A stretch of DNA of 64,000 bases from Posidonia oceanica (lineage: Eukaryota; Streptophyta; Magnoliopsida; Alismatales; Posidoniaceae), in the NCBI GenBank assembly GCA_037176725.1, contig JAZBRS010000049.1, forward strand, positions 35,952,001 to 36,016,000. The letters are read 5' to 3'. The notes under the pieces were generated by a model, which saw only the letters and a program-made list of their open reading frames with translations, was not told the origin of the DNA and made no database searches. Within the stretch, counting starts at the first letter, position 1, and each line of letters begins with the position of its first letter. The position numbers and the translations under genes are program-made. Below are positions 53,997 to 64,000 of this stretch, piece by piece.

Positions 53997-55601
53997 GTGA
54001 TTGACACGCACGAGGCATCCACTCAAGCACACACGCATGCATCTGCACATTCAGCCGTTCCTCCTCATTCTGGCATCATCCACCAACCCCTACCGGAACA
54101 CACTTATCCGAGAGGGGCAGGAACCTCAGGCATCTACTCTGTCTTTCCTTCCAGGCCTACTACCTCTGTTGTAGACCCTTCTGATCTTATTTCTGATATC
54201 TCTGAGCCTTTCCCCATCAATCTCTACCTTGCGGCAGTTGCCGGCTCCAAGTCAGGAGTTCACACGATCCGACCGCGTGCCAGGCCGGAGCGCCCCTTCG
54301 CGCCCCCTGCTATGCTTCCTCAGGCTCAACCCCGTGTACACCTCCTAGCTAGAGCTCAGCCTACATCCCCTGTTCACCTTTTAGGGCAGCCTCAGCTAGA
54401 ATCCCCTATACATCTTTTAGGCAGACCTCAGCCAGCCCCTGCCTTCCCACCCCAACAACCTCACCGTTTAGATAGATCTCAATACCCAGTAGGTCCCCCT
54501 GTAACCCCTCCTGTGCTCGCAGCACGTGCTCCAGTAGTTATTGATTTAACCCTAGACACCCATCGCGTCCCTTACAGCTACGCCACAGAAATGTGCGTGG
54601 AAGTAATGCGATCGAGGAGGGTCTACAGACCCGTAGCACCAGCCATTAGGTCAAATCACCCTGAACCTGCTATGCCCCCACCCTCTAACCAACTCATAGC
54701 GGACCTAGCCTCAAACCAACCTGTAGCAAGCCAAATCGCTGCCCAACCTGTAGCGGCCCAATCTCCTGCCACTACCCCTTTAGAGCTTGCCAAAACAACT
54801 CCTGCTGCCAAGAAAAACCAACCCAAGGCAGACATAACCTCCCAACTAAAGAAGGTCAAAGCCGATATTTCCATTTGGGACCTAATCCACACCTCTACTG
54901 AACACCGCGAGGCTTTTCTTCGCATGTTCCAGGTTGCCCGTGTGTCCCAATCTATTGAGCCTTCAGCTTTGGAAAGCATGGTAGGGATGATTGCGGAGCC
55001 CCAGGTCATCTCTTTTACGAGCGATGAACTGCCTCCGGCGGGGATTAATCACAATCAACGCCTGTTCATCACGGTTCAGTTCAAAAACTTTCGCATTCCC
55101 CTAACACTGGTTGATAACGGGTCAGGCCTTAACGTTTGCCCCATGCATACTGCAACCAAGCTCAGATTCAAAGCCGAGGACATCACGCCAGCTGTGAAGG
55201 GAATGATAGCTTTTGACAACACCCACGATGACGCTCTGGCGATCCTGATTATTCCTCTTGCCATTGGCCCGGTCGTTTTCGATATAGAATTCTATGTCGT
55301 CGATTTAAAGTCGAACTTCAATCTCCTGCGTGGGCGCCCTTGGCTCCACAAGCATCAGGTCCTTCCCTTGACCCTCCATCGGATGATAAAGTACCGTCGC
55401 GGTGATGATGTCATTGTCGTCATGGCGGAGAACTTTGAGAAGGAGCGGATCGAGGCAGTCTCCCCCATATCTTCACAAGCTATCCCGTTTGACCTTGAGA
55501 CTTCCGAAACCTTGTATCGCGTTAACCGGTGTGAGCCGGTTAACTTCATTCTTGATCTTGAACGTGCCAACTCCTTGGCCGCTCACAACAACCCCTTTTG
55601 A
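53997..55601 (+). pseudogene. Linker and aspartic protease of the Tat/Ogre-type element
   Basis: A 534-codon open stretch. The N-terminal 300 residues are Pro/Ala/Gln-rich linker with repeated LLGQPQLESPIHLL-like units. The protease lies at about 55040-55440: the active-site segment LVDNGSGLNVCP (Asp-Asn-Gly-Ser, as usual in this lineage), FDIEFYVVDL, and the C-terminal LLRGRPWLHKH. It is closed by TGA at 55599-55601. The protease cuts the polyprotein in the particle (family knowledge). Upstream and downstream stops suggest the element as a whole is dead. Confidence 0.85.
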
Positions 55602-57146
55602 ATGGTCGAGAATGTATGTCACAGGTGGGGTTACATAAAGGGTACACCGCTCGGGCGTCACAGCCAGGGGATCGCAGAGCCGATCGTAGCGGTGGAGCGA
55701 AGGAAATCTGAAGGCCTCGGTTATGTGCCCAAGCCCAGCGAAGATCACTACTTTCAAATGAAGAATCAAGAACCTGCCATCCCCAGAGACCTCACTAACT
55801 TCACCAGTGCAGGAGTTCTAGGATAAACTGATGATGAAGTCGCGGTGCCGATAGAAGATTGGGTCTGCGTTGAGGACTACTACTCGGATGAGGAGCAGTC
55901 TGGCACAACAGAGGCAGTCCCAACTGGCAGTAAGGCTCAGATCAGCACGGAAGCGCCCTGGTCAGTTTGTTTGGCTCTTCCTTCATCAGATACAGCAGAC
56001 AAATCAGCAAGCTCTGTGGCAGAATTGACAAGCCTCAACATTCCTGCAGCCACATCCACATTACAAGCACAGGTAGCAGCAGCAGCACAGAAGTCAGAGA
56101 CACTCCTTCTGGCACAATCAGGCGGGCTACCTACGGTCGCAGTCGCATCAGTACCGCTGTCACTCTCTCTGGAGGGACAGTTAGACAACTCAGTTAGCAG
56201 CACGACTCGGCCCGCTTTTGCAGTCACATCACCGAGAATGCAGTCGGCGCAGTCAGCTTCACATCCTCCTGCCGTAGAACAACAACTCTCATGGCAGGAC
56301 CCTGTGGCGCTAGAGGCCGCATTCTCACTGCCACCACCAGATGCAAAGGACCGATTGAGCATCATAGCCTCCCAGCCTTTGAGCCCTCAGAAGAGCACCT
56401 CTGCCTGCCCTCTAGCTGCAACAGTGACCCTGGCAGCATACCTGTCTGTGGCCCCGCTGACCAGTCTGTTTGGATCTCCCATGTCGAAGCTGCCGCTATC
56501 AGGCGCGCCCGTGAGCCAAACCATGCAAACACCAAGGGCAGCGATCCATCTTGCAGCCGGGCCAGTGCCGCAGGCCCCCAGCGCCTACTACGTCGACTCA
56601 CCCTCAGATGAGGAGGAAGGAGTGGCGATAGAAGCCCAGGTCGATTCATGGATGTCTGACTTAGAGCTACTTTATCAAGAACAACTCAAGTCGATTGTAG
56701 AAGACTTGGCAGAGCACCAAGCCGCAGAAAGGAAAGGGAAAGCCGTGGCTACGGACCCTCCTCTGCAAGAAGACCATGCCTCTATCATGGTCTTAGAAGA
56801 AGATTCAGCAATACCGGACTCCCCTAGACCAGATGAGTTCATTACCCTCCAACCAGAAGGCGGGTCTAGGTGGTTTGTGCAACACATGCCTCACTTGGGC
56901 AGTGTAGTAAGCGGCAGTACCCAGATCAGCCGCCAGTCCGGCATACCCTCCATAGGCACACTAGAAGACTCAGAGGAGGAAGCACTAGCAGTCCAAGCAG
57001 CAGCAGTAATAGAGCAGAAAGCAGAATCAGCAACAGAATTGTCAGCAGCCTCAGTAGCAAGGCCATCAGCAGTATCAATGGCAGAATCAGCAAGGCCCTC
57101 AGCAGTATCAGCAGAGCACTTAGCAGAATCAGTCAGGCCAGAGTAG
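55602..57146 (+). pseudogene. Long Ser/Ala/Pro-rich linker between protease and RT
   Basis: The first 74 codons read SEGLGYVPKPSEDHYF, the G-patch-like linker common after the Tat protease. After TAA at 55824-55826 a 433-codon frame (55845-57146) reads an acidic start (EDWVCVEDYYSDEEQSG) and then low-complexity Ser/Ala/Pro/Gln sequence, ending in repeats built on ARPSAVS and AESA encoded by CAG-rich DNA. No domain is recognised. It is unusually long and open for a decayed element. It could be spacer protein, or the region that is spliced out as an intron in Ogre elements. Confidence 0.6.
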
Positions 57147-57335
57147 ACAGAAGAAGTTGCCGGGACGGAGGTCGCGCACCGAGGCTACAAGAATACTCGA
57201 GTAAGCGTAACCATCCTGAAGCGTCACCAGGGCCAAGCAGCGGAACATATACACTCTTTCGACATCACAAATCCTTCTTTTGAGAAAGAGATCCTCTCGG
57301 AACTTATTGCTTATGGAGAGGAGGATGATACGGGC

Positions 57336-58310
57336 ATGGATGAGACTGACGAACCACTGCCCGAGTTCCGGCCCTACGACGACGACCCAGAAGGCCCCAA
57401 CCTTCATGTTGAGGAAGAAACAGAGGTTGTCAATATCGGCACAGCTGAGGAAGTCAGAGAAGTTCGCATCAGTGCCCAGCTGTCCCCCCAGGCTCGAGCA
57501 GAGTTCATCTCATTCCTGAAAGAATATGCGGATGTCTTCGCCTGGAGTTATGAAGATATGGTTGGCCTTGACATAGAGATAGTGGAACACAATCTATCCA
57601 TAGACCCAGATGCCAAGCCAGTAAAGCAGAAGCTGAGAAGATGGTGACCGCAGTAGCTGCTTATGATCAAAGAAGAGATCATGAAACAGCATAGAGTCAA
57701 TTTCCTCAAGGTCGTCCTTTATCCTGAATGGCTGGCAAATATTGTACCTGTGCCCAAGAAAGATGGCCGCGTCCGGATCTGCATCGACTATAGGGACCTG
57801 AACAAGGCGAGTCCCAAGGACGACTTCCCATTGCCTCACATTGACGTCCTAGTCGACAATACAGCGGGCCACAAGATGCTCTCCTTCATGGACGGCTTTT
57901 CTGGATACAATCAGATCAAAATGGCAGAAGAAGACATGGAAAAGACTTCATTCATCACCCCTTGGGGAGTCTTCTGCTACCAAGTCATGCCGTTCGGACT
58001 GAAGAATGCTGGTGCAACCTATCAGAGGGCCATGACTACGCTGTTCCACGACCTCATGTACAAAGAAGTGGAGGTCTACGTAGACGACATGATTGCTAAA
58101 ACCAAAGAGCCTAAAGATCATCTTGCCTGTCTAAAGAAGCTCTTTACCCGTCTACGGAAGTACAAGCTGCGCCTGAACCCCAACAAGTGTGTATTCGGGG
58201 TATCATCCAGCAAACTGCTGGGCTACATTGTTAGGCAAAGGGGGATTGAAGTGGATCCGATGAAGGCAAAAGCCATCGTGGATATGCCACCCCCTTAGAC
58301 TGAAAAGGAG
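57336..58310 (+). pseudogene. Reverse transcriptase of the Tat/Ogre-type element
   Basis: It begins with the connection segment AEFISFLKEYADVFAWSYED (57490-57550) and KPVKQKLRRW, then TGA 57645. RT follows at 57663-58298: NIVPVPKKDGRVRICIDYRD, DGFSGYNQIKM, MPFGLKNAGATYQRAM and the catalytic YVDDMIAKT at about 58077. Motifs are complete, but flanking TGA, TAG (57651) and TAG (58297) codons break the frame. It copied RNA into DNA in the particle. Confidence 0.9.
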
Positions 58311-58900
58311 GTCAGAGGTCTGCTTGGGCGTTTACAATACATCAGTCGCTTCATTACACAGCTTACGCCCATCTGTGAACCTATATTCAAGCTCCTGAAG
58401 AAGAATGCGCAGATCCATTGGAGTGAGGAGTGTCAGGCTGCATTTGCCAAGATCAAGCAGCTGCTGATTAAGCCTCCTGTCTTGGTTCCCCCCACTCCAG
58501 CGAGACCTTTGCTTCTCTACCTTTCTACCACGCAGCATTCCATGGACGCCGTCTTGGGCAACATGACGAATCTGGCAGAAAGGAGCGCGCCATCTATTAC
58601 CTGAGCAGGAAGTTCAATGAATGCGAAGCCAGGTACAGTACAATAGAGAAGACCTGCCTGTCCCTCGTCTGGGCTGCACAGAAATTGAGGCACTACATGA
58701 TGGCATAACCAGTCCAGCTCTTATGCCGGCATGATTCAATCAAGTTTCTCTTTCAAAAACCAGCCATGGTAGGCAGATGTGCTAAGTGGCAGATGCTGCT
58801 GTCTCAGTACGACATCACCTTTGTTACGCAAAAATCCATGAAGGGTCAAGCTTTGGCAGACCATCTTGCTGATCTCCCACTGCCTGAATATCAGCCACTT
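58311..58900 (+). pseudogene. Gypsy RNase H, decayed
   Basis: It continues from RT as EVRGLLGRLQYISRFI, KIKQLLIKPPVLVPP and LLLYLSTTQHSMDAVLG. A 1-bp frameshift near 58557 follows and the frame resumes with AIYYLSRKFNECEARYS and TIEKTCLSLVWAAQKLRHYM, then TAA at about 58708. It degrades the RNA strand of the hybrid in the active element. Confidence 0.85.
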
Positions 58901-58959
58901 CAGACGCAGTTTCCAGATGAAGACATTCTATTTGCAATGGAAGACTCTGAAGACAAAGA

Positions 58960-59420
58960 CCCTGAAGATCAGGAGCAATGGCAGCTATACTTTGATGGTG
59001 CCGTAAACAAAAAAGGCCGAGGCGTAGGCGCAGTGCTGACAACGCCCTAGGGACAGATGATTCCCTTCTCCAGGAAGCTGACCTTCAAGTGCACTAACAA
59101 CGAAGCAGAATACGAGGCATGCATCCTGGGACTGAATGTTGCCCTCGAGCATGAGGTGCAAAAGTTGCTGGTGCACGGCGATGCAATACTGGTGATCTCT
59201 CAAGTCAATGGCGAGTGGAAAACGAAAGATCTGAAGCTACTGCCATATCATGAACACCTGCTGAAGCTGATAGAACAATTTGCAAGCATCCGCTTCACAT
59301 ACATGAACCGAGAAAGGAACGCATATGCAGATGCGCTAGCTACCCTGGCGTCCTGGCTCAGCATACCTGAAGACAGCACAGTGGATGTATCTGTTACTTG
59401 CATTGAGCAGCCTGTACACT
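58960..59420 (+). pseudogene. Second, archaeal-type RNase H (Tat lineage hallmark)
   Basis: WQLYFDGAVNKKGRGVGAVL (58978-59040), a TAG at 59048-59050, then FKCTNNEAEYEACILGLNVA (59086-59145), VHGDAILVISQVNGEW (59172) and RNAYADALATLAS (59314). The Asp, Glu, Asp and Asp positions of an RNase H are all visible. A second RNase H between RT-RNaseH and integrase is known only in the Tat group among plant gypsy elements, which fixes the lineage. Confidence 0.88.
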
Positions 59421-59439
59421 GTATAAGCATCGAGGAGGC

Positions 59440-60692
59440 AGATACAACAACAGAGGAGCAGCCCTGGTACAAAGACATAAAAGCTTTCTTGGAGTCTGGT
59501 AGCTTTCCACCTGGTACCTCACCAGTGGACAAGAGAACTCTGACGCGTCTGGCATCAAAGTATGTATTGGGGGCGGGACAGTTGTACAGAAGATCATACA
59601 ATCAAATGCTCCTGCGCTGCTTAAACAAATCAGAGGCGGATGCGCTGATGCTTCAAGTGCATGCGGGGACCTGCGGCCCGCACATGAATGCCGTCCTCCT
59701 AGCCAAGAAGATAATGCTGCAAGGATACTATTGGCTGACTGCTGCCGATTCGTGCGCAAATGCCATAATTGCAAGTGCACGGCAACTTTATTCGGGCGCC
59801 CCCTCAAGAACTGCACAGCATGTCGTCGCCATGGCCCTTCTCCACCTGGGGGATTGATGTCATTGGCGCCATCCACCCTCTAGCTTCTAATGGTCATCAT
59901 TATATTCTGGTAGCGATTGATTACTTCACTAAATGGGTGGAAGCGACCTCCTACAAGACGGTGACTGCCGTGGCTACGGAAAAGTTTATCAGAAACAATA
60001 TCATAGCCCGGAATGGGGTCCCGCATGCAATTATATCTGACAATGGCACAAATTTCATTGCTAAGAGGATCGAAGACTATCTGCAGAGCTTCAGTATCAA
60101 ACACCACAGATCCTCACCTTATCGGCCACAGATGAACGGTGCAGTGGAGTCTGCCAACAAAAATCTGGTCAAAATCTTGAAGAAAATGGCGGGAACTCAT
60201 AAGGACTGGCACGACAAGCTTCCTTATGCACTCTGGGCGTATAGGACATCTGTCCGCACTTCAACAGGCGCCACCCCGTACTCTCTGGTGTACGGCATGG
60301 AGGCGGTGCTGCCCGTCGAGGTAGAGATCCCCTCACTGCGGATCCTACGCGAAGCTGAGTTGGATGAAGCAGAATGGGTCGAAGACCATTGCGTCCAACT
60401 GAACCTGATTGATGAGCACAGGCTGCAAGCTATGCATAATGTTCACTGCTATCAAAAGAGAATGGCCAGGTCTTACTTGAAGAAAGTTCAGCCGAGAGGC
60501 TTCCAGACAGGGGACCTTGTTTTGCACACCATTCACCTGCCTGATGGTCGAGGGAAATTCTGACTTAACTGGTGCGGCCCCTTTGTGGTGAAGCAAGTCT
60601 TTCCAGGCGGCGCCGTAACTCTTGAGGATATGGATCAAGTCGAGCAGTCTGAGCCCGTCAACCTCTGCTACCTCAACAAGTACTATCAGTAG
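59440..60692 (+). pseudogene. Integrase and pol C-terminus, decayed
   Basis: The HHCC zinc region spans 59640-59790 and is broken by a frameshift near 59750; the CRFVRKCHNCK pair is readable in the new frame. Core: WGIDVIGAI (Asp, about 59850), ISDNGTNFI (Asp, 60028) and GAVESANKNLVK (Glu, 60138). It continues to FQTGDLVLH, a TGA at 60561-60563 in GKF*LNWCGPFVV, and ends NLCYLNKYYQ with TAG 60690-60692. It joined the DNA copy to the host genome in the active element. No chromodomain. Confidence 0.88.
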
Positions 60693-61484
60693 CCGAAGGC
60701 AGCCCCGTTGTCGATATCCTCCTCCCACCTACACACTTACATTCTCATTTCTTGCATCCCCATCCTTCTTGCATCTGCTATCTTGTCTCTTACTTTTGAT
60801 CTTGAACATGCGCTCATGCTTCCTCTATCATACTCTTGCATCATCTCTCTTCTCAAATAATCATTGTCATACTCTCAAAACATGCATCAATCCTTTTCAA
60901 ATCATCATCGTCATCCTCTCAAGTCGCATATTGCATCTTTTGCCCGGTGATGAAAACCAGAAGTGCTTGCCTGCTCTGGAAAGAGTCCACCCTGCCTCAC
61001 CCGGCACTACTTAGACGCCTTAGCATGTGAGGGAGCCACCACCAAATAGGACAGGCAAACTGCCTAAACTCGTAAGGACATACACCTCTGAGGGAGAAAA
61101 AATGTTAGGATGTGAGTTGAAAAAGTGAGAATAGATATCTAGGCTTGGGCACGTCCAAGGGACAGAAGTCGAAGACAGAAGCCGGCCCTAGAGATAGGGG
61201 TGTGCAGTCTAACCTTGCTCCTTCTACCTATCTCATAGCAGACCCAAAGCCTACATCCATTACAACCCAAACACCCTTCCTTTTACCTCCAAAATGGGGA
61301 TAGCAAAAGCCTGTGAAAAAAAAGAGAAGAAGAAAAAAGAGAGAAATCAAACAAGCAAAAAAAAAAGAAATAGAACAAAAACAAAAAAAAAGAGAGAAAA
61401 AGCAAGCAAAGAAAAGGAAAAAAGGAAGAAAAGAAAAGGGCAAGATTCAGCCCAAAAATACAGGCAACATCATCTCCCCGTACC
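60693..61484 (+). other. 3' untranslated region of the Tat/Ogre-type element
   Basis: C/T-rich, then GC-richer sequence and a 130-bp A/G tract (about 61310-61440) that may include the polypurine tract. The ORFs crossing it are composition effects. It is cut at 61485 by an inverted LTR. Confidence 0.55.
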
Positions 61485-64000
61485 TGTAGTAATCTCGGTG
61501 TTCGGATCGTCCATGCACGATGCCAAAGCTCGCGTGCACCGATCGGAATCAGGCTCACTATAAGCGGCTAAATCCGAGAAGGAAGACCTAACTCGAAAAC
61601 ATTTAAAAGAGGGAAAAAAGGGAAAGAAAAGGAGAAGATAAGACAAAAATCGGAGTCGCCACCAAGTCTATTAAATCGGAAGACGAGGAAAACCGGGGAA
61701 ATGCGTGAATAACCACGCAAAACCAAGCAAAAGATGCAAAGCGAAGCAATGCAAAAGAAATAAGATGCAAATGAATGCAAATGAGGTGACTCGTGCCTAG
61801 GACAAGGGCAATATGGTCATTGCGGGCCAAGAGAGGGTAAGGACTCCTGTTACGCGCGGGGAAGGTGTTAGGCACCCCCGACACGCCCGAGAATCGGTCT
61901 TTCTAGGCTTACGCTCGCATATGCGGGGAAATGCAGACTTTGAATGCCTAAGTGCCGATGAATGCCTGTCTAAATGCTCAAAGGTGTGCTCTAAGTGATG
62001 GAAAACGATGCAAGGAAGTAAACGTGCAATCTAAACGCTCAGCAATGCTGTCCGTGTTCCGAACCGGGCGAAACCTGGCTCGTGAGAACTCCGGGCAGTA
62101 AGCATCATCGCCCTATATGCAAATGCAGGCGATAGAACAAAACGGCGGGAAAACCATGCAATGCAATCGACGTGCAAGGGAAAACGGCGTAAAACAGTGC
62201 GAGGAACGAAAGAAGTATGCAAAAAGATGCGAGAACAGGGTTGACATGCAAAATGAGGCAAGAAATGGAACAAGAACGCAAAACCGTGCGAGAAAACGAA
62301 AGAAGGGCGCAAAACTGGGCAAGAAAACACCAGGGCACGCAAAACGAGACGAGAAAACGAAAGGGCACGTAAAACGGTGCAGGAAAACAAGACTGCGCGC
62401 AAAACGAGGCAAGAAAACTAAAGGGCACGCAAAACGAGACGAGAAAACGAAAGGGCACGCAAAACGGTGCAGGAAAACAAGACTGCGCGCAAAACGAGGC
62501 AAGAAAACTAAAGGGCACGCAAAACGGTGCAAGACAAAGAAGCGGCACGCAAAACGGAGCGAGAAAACTTGAAAACACGCAAAACGAGGCGAAAAACCTA
62601 AAGGGCACGCAAAACGGTGCAAGACAAAGAGGTGGCACGCAAAACGGAGCGAGAAAACTTGGAAATGCGCAAAACGGGGCGAAAAAGCTAAGGGGTACGC
62701 AAAACGGTGCAAGACAAAGAAGCGGCACGCAAAACGGAGCGAGAAAACTTGGAAATGCGCAAAACGGGGCGAAAAAGCTAAGGGGCACGCAAAACGGTGC
62801 AAGACAAAGAAGCGGCACGCAAAACGGAGCGAGAAAACTTGAAAACGCGCAAAACGGGGCGAAAAAACTAAGGGGCACGCAAAACGGTGCAAGACAAAGA
62901 AGCGGCACGCAAAACGGAGCGAGAAAACTTGAAAACGCGCAAAACGGGGCGAAAAAACTAAGGGGCACGCAAAACGGTGCAAGACAAAGAAGCGGCACGC
63001 AAAACGGAGCGAGAAAACTTGAAAACACGCAAAACGAGGCGAAAAAACTAAGGGGCACGCAAAACGGTGTAAGACAAAGAAGCGGCACGCAAAAAGGAGC
63101 GAGAAAACTTGGAAATGCGCAAAACGGGGCGAAAAAGCTAAGGGGCACGCAAAACGGTGCAAGACAAAGAAGCGGCACGCAAAACGGAGCGAGAAAACTT
63201 GAAAACGCGCAAAACGGGGCGAAAAAACTAACGGGCACGCAAAACGGTGCAAGACAAAGAAGCGGCACGCAAAACGGAGCGAGAAAACTTGAAAACACGC
63301 AAAACGAGGTAAAAAACCTAAAGGGCACGCAAAACGGTGCAAGACAAAGAGGTGGCACGCAAAACGGAGCGGGAAAACTAAAGGGCACGCGAAACGGTGC
63401 AAGTGGCATGCAAAATGAATGCAGTGCAGAAGTTCAGGAAGATATACCTGGTGATCCGGGAGTCTGATCGGAGATCTGTTTGGTCCATGCTGAAGAGCGC
63501 TTCGCTGCGGTCACCTGGGCAGCTTACTTGAGGAGATCCGACGGTCGGATTGAAAGATATCGCAACTTCGGAGCGGAAGGGCCAGAACAGAGGAGGAGAA
63601 CAGATCTAAGTGTCCAGGGGGTCCTAGGGGTGTGCTGAAGGTCCTCCCAAGTGAAGGGGAGTTAAAAGTGCTTAGTGTATGCAAAGGGGAGCTTAAATGC
63701 AAGATTAAATGAATGCAGAATGCAATGCAAAGCAAGAAAAGATAAAGGAAACGATTTGGAAAGAACAGGGGTTTAAAAGCATTTTCGAAGAAAGAAAGGG
63801 GCTAAACGCAAATTTTCCAGAAAACAGGGGTTCTAGGGGCTCCGGGAATGCAAGTGGAGGGCCTACATGCAATTTTTGCAAACATGGGAGTCAAAATGCA
63901 ACTTAGGGGTAAAATAGTCTTTTCACATGATTTTTAAAAGGTGCAGGGACCTATGTGTGATTTTCAAATCATGCAGGGTCTGAAAATGCAATTTCATATG
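61485..64000 (-). repeat. Second Tat/Ogre-type LTR, inverted, running off the window
   Basis: Read on the minus strand its end matches the 5' LTR end: GTTACGCGCGGGGAAGGTGT (complement of the GGTGCCTAACACC motif, 61850-61880), GAGTCGCCACC at 61653 (complement of the U5 GGTGGCGACTC), and TGTAGTAATC at 61485 (complement of GATTACTACA). No primer site lies outside its end (flank CTCCCCGTACC), so this is a 3' LTR or solo LTR inserted in opposite orientation, not the partner LTR of the plus element. Confidence 0.75.
62320..63405 (-). repeat. Expanded 30-bp minisatellite with 90-bp higher-order unit
   Basis: Some 36 copies of a 30-bp unit. From about 62520 they form a 90-bp unit of three variants: GCACGCAAAACGGTGCAAGA.., GCACGCAAAACGGAGCGAGA.. 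and GCGCGCAAAACGGGGCGAAA... The unit is the inverted counterpart of the 30-bp repeat at 49470-49830. Two overlapping minus frames of over 400 codons stay open across it; both are repeat artefacts. Confidence 0.93.

Larger units (their letters stand above)
44554..61484 (+). mobile_element. Tat/Ogre-type Ty3/gypsy retrotransposon, decayed
   Basis: It has a 5' LTR of about 5.9 kb, tRNA-Arg primer site, gag, aspartic protease, RT, RNase H, a second (archaeal-type) RNase H, and integrase, in gypsy order. Long LTR, tRNA-Arg primer and the extra RNase H together mark the Tat/Ogre lineage. Frames carry many stops and at least three frameshifts. A direct-orientation 3' LTR is not present in the window; instead an inverted LTR interrupts the 3' region at 61485. 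The 5' end lies in the GAGACATGATT field (TGATATATG|TGTTGACACC). Confidence 0.88.

Noticed and set aside
62320..63405. Regular repeats that could suggest a CRISPR-like array
   Set aside because: No unique spacers, units are contiguous variants of one another, and the context is a plant LTR.
62105..63409. Two overlapping minus-strand frames of 434 and 429 codons, cysteine- and phenylalanine-rich with 10-residue repeats
   Set aside because: They are translations of a stop-free 30-bp minisatellite; two frames are open at once and no unique protein sequence exists.
44554..64000. Viral (endogenous pararetrovirus) origin of the gypsy element
   Set aside because: LTRs, tRNA-Arg primer site, integrase and a second RNase H fit a Tat/Ogre retrotransposon; no movement or envelope-like gene is seen.

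Overview
The window is nuclear DNA from a flowering plant. The evidence is spliced genes with GT-AG introns, one of them a clear plant ALKBH1 orthologue and one a SHOOT GRAVITROPISM5-like regulator. The repeats also fit: Ty1/copia elements primed by initiator-Met tRNA, a very long-LTR Ty3/gypsy element of the Tat/Ogre type with two RNase H domains, a tRNA-derived SINE and a gene-fragment-carrying TIR transposon. Species cannot be named from the sequence. No bacterial, CRISPR or viral locus is present.

Layout. 1-2 kb: unrecognised DNA, part of which reads like organelle-derived sequence. 2.4-13.5 kb (+): exons of an unrecognised gene whose 9.1-kb intron (4247-13364) holds a decayed copia element (Copia-1, +) split by a second one (Copia-2, -; 7206-12261; 5-bp duplication GATGA). 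13.5-16.7 kb: intergenic, with a SINE-like tRNA-type promoter and a G-run. 16830-17288 (+): an intact 152-codon gene resembling the C-terminal part of SGR5/IDD proteins. 17712-34749 (-): ALKBH1, six exons that join to an uninterrupted 366-codon frame. Its last intron is about 15 kb and contains a Pack-type TIR element with an OST3/OST6 fragment (18226-19164) and Copia-3 (+; 19951-30446). The 3' LTR of Copia-3 is split by Copia-4 (-; 24750-30316), which itself carries a SINE (28650-28766) and another foreign insert (about 29435-30140).

35.3-39.6 kb: a decayed plant-mobile-domain/DUF1985-like gene in DNA full of GAGACATGATT motifs, with a three-copy tandem module. It is broken by what look like two related long solo LTRs, one inside the other (39564-44351, duplication GACAT). 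44554-61484: a Tat/Ogre-type gypsy element with a 5.9-kb LTR, repeated tRNA-Arg primer-binding-like sites, and decayed gag-pro-RT-RNaseH-aRNaseH-integrase. From 61485 to the window end lies a second LTR of the same family in inverted orientation, containing an expanded 30-bp/90-bp minisatellite.

The host genes form no operon or pathway. The main themes are (1) tolerance of very deep nested insertions inside introns, with splice signals of ALKBH1 intact, and (2) decay of transposon frames largely by CAG-to-TAG and CGA-to-TGA changes, the pattern expected from deamination of methylated plant DNA. All similarity statements rest on recognition by eye; no database search was run.
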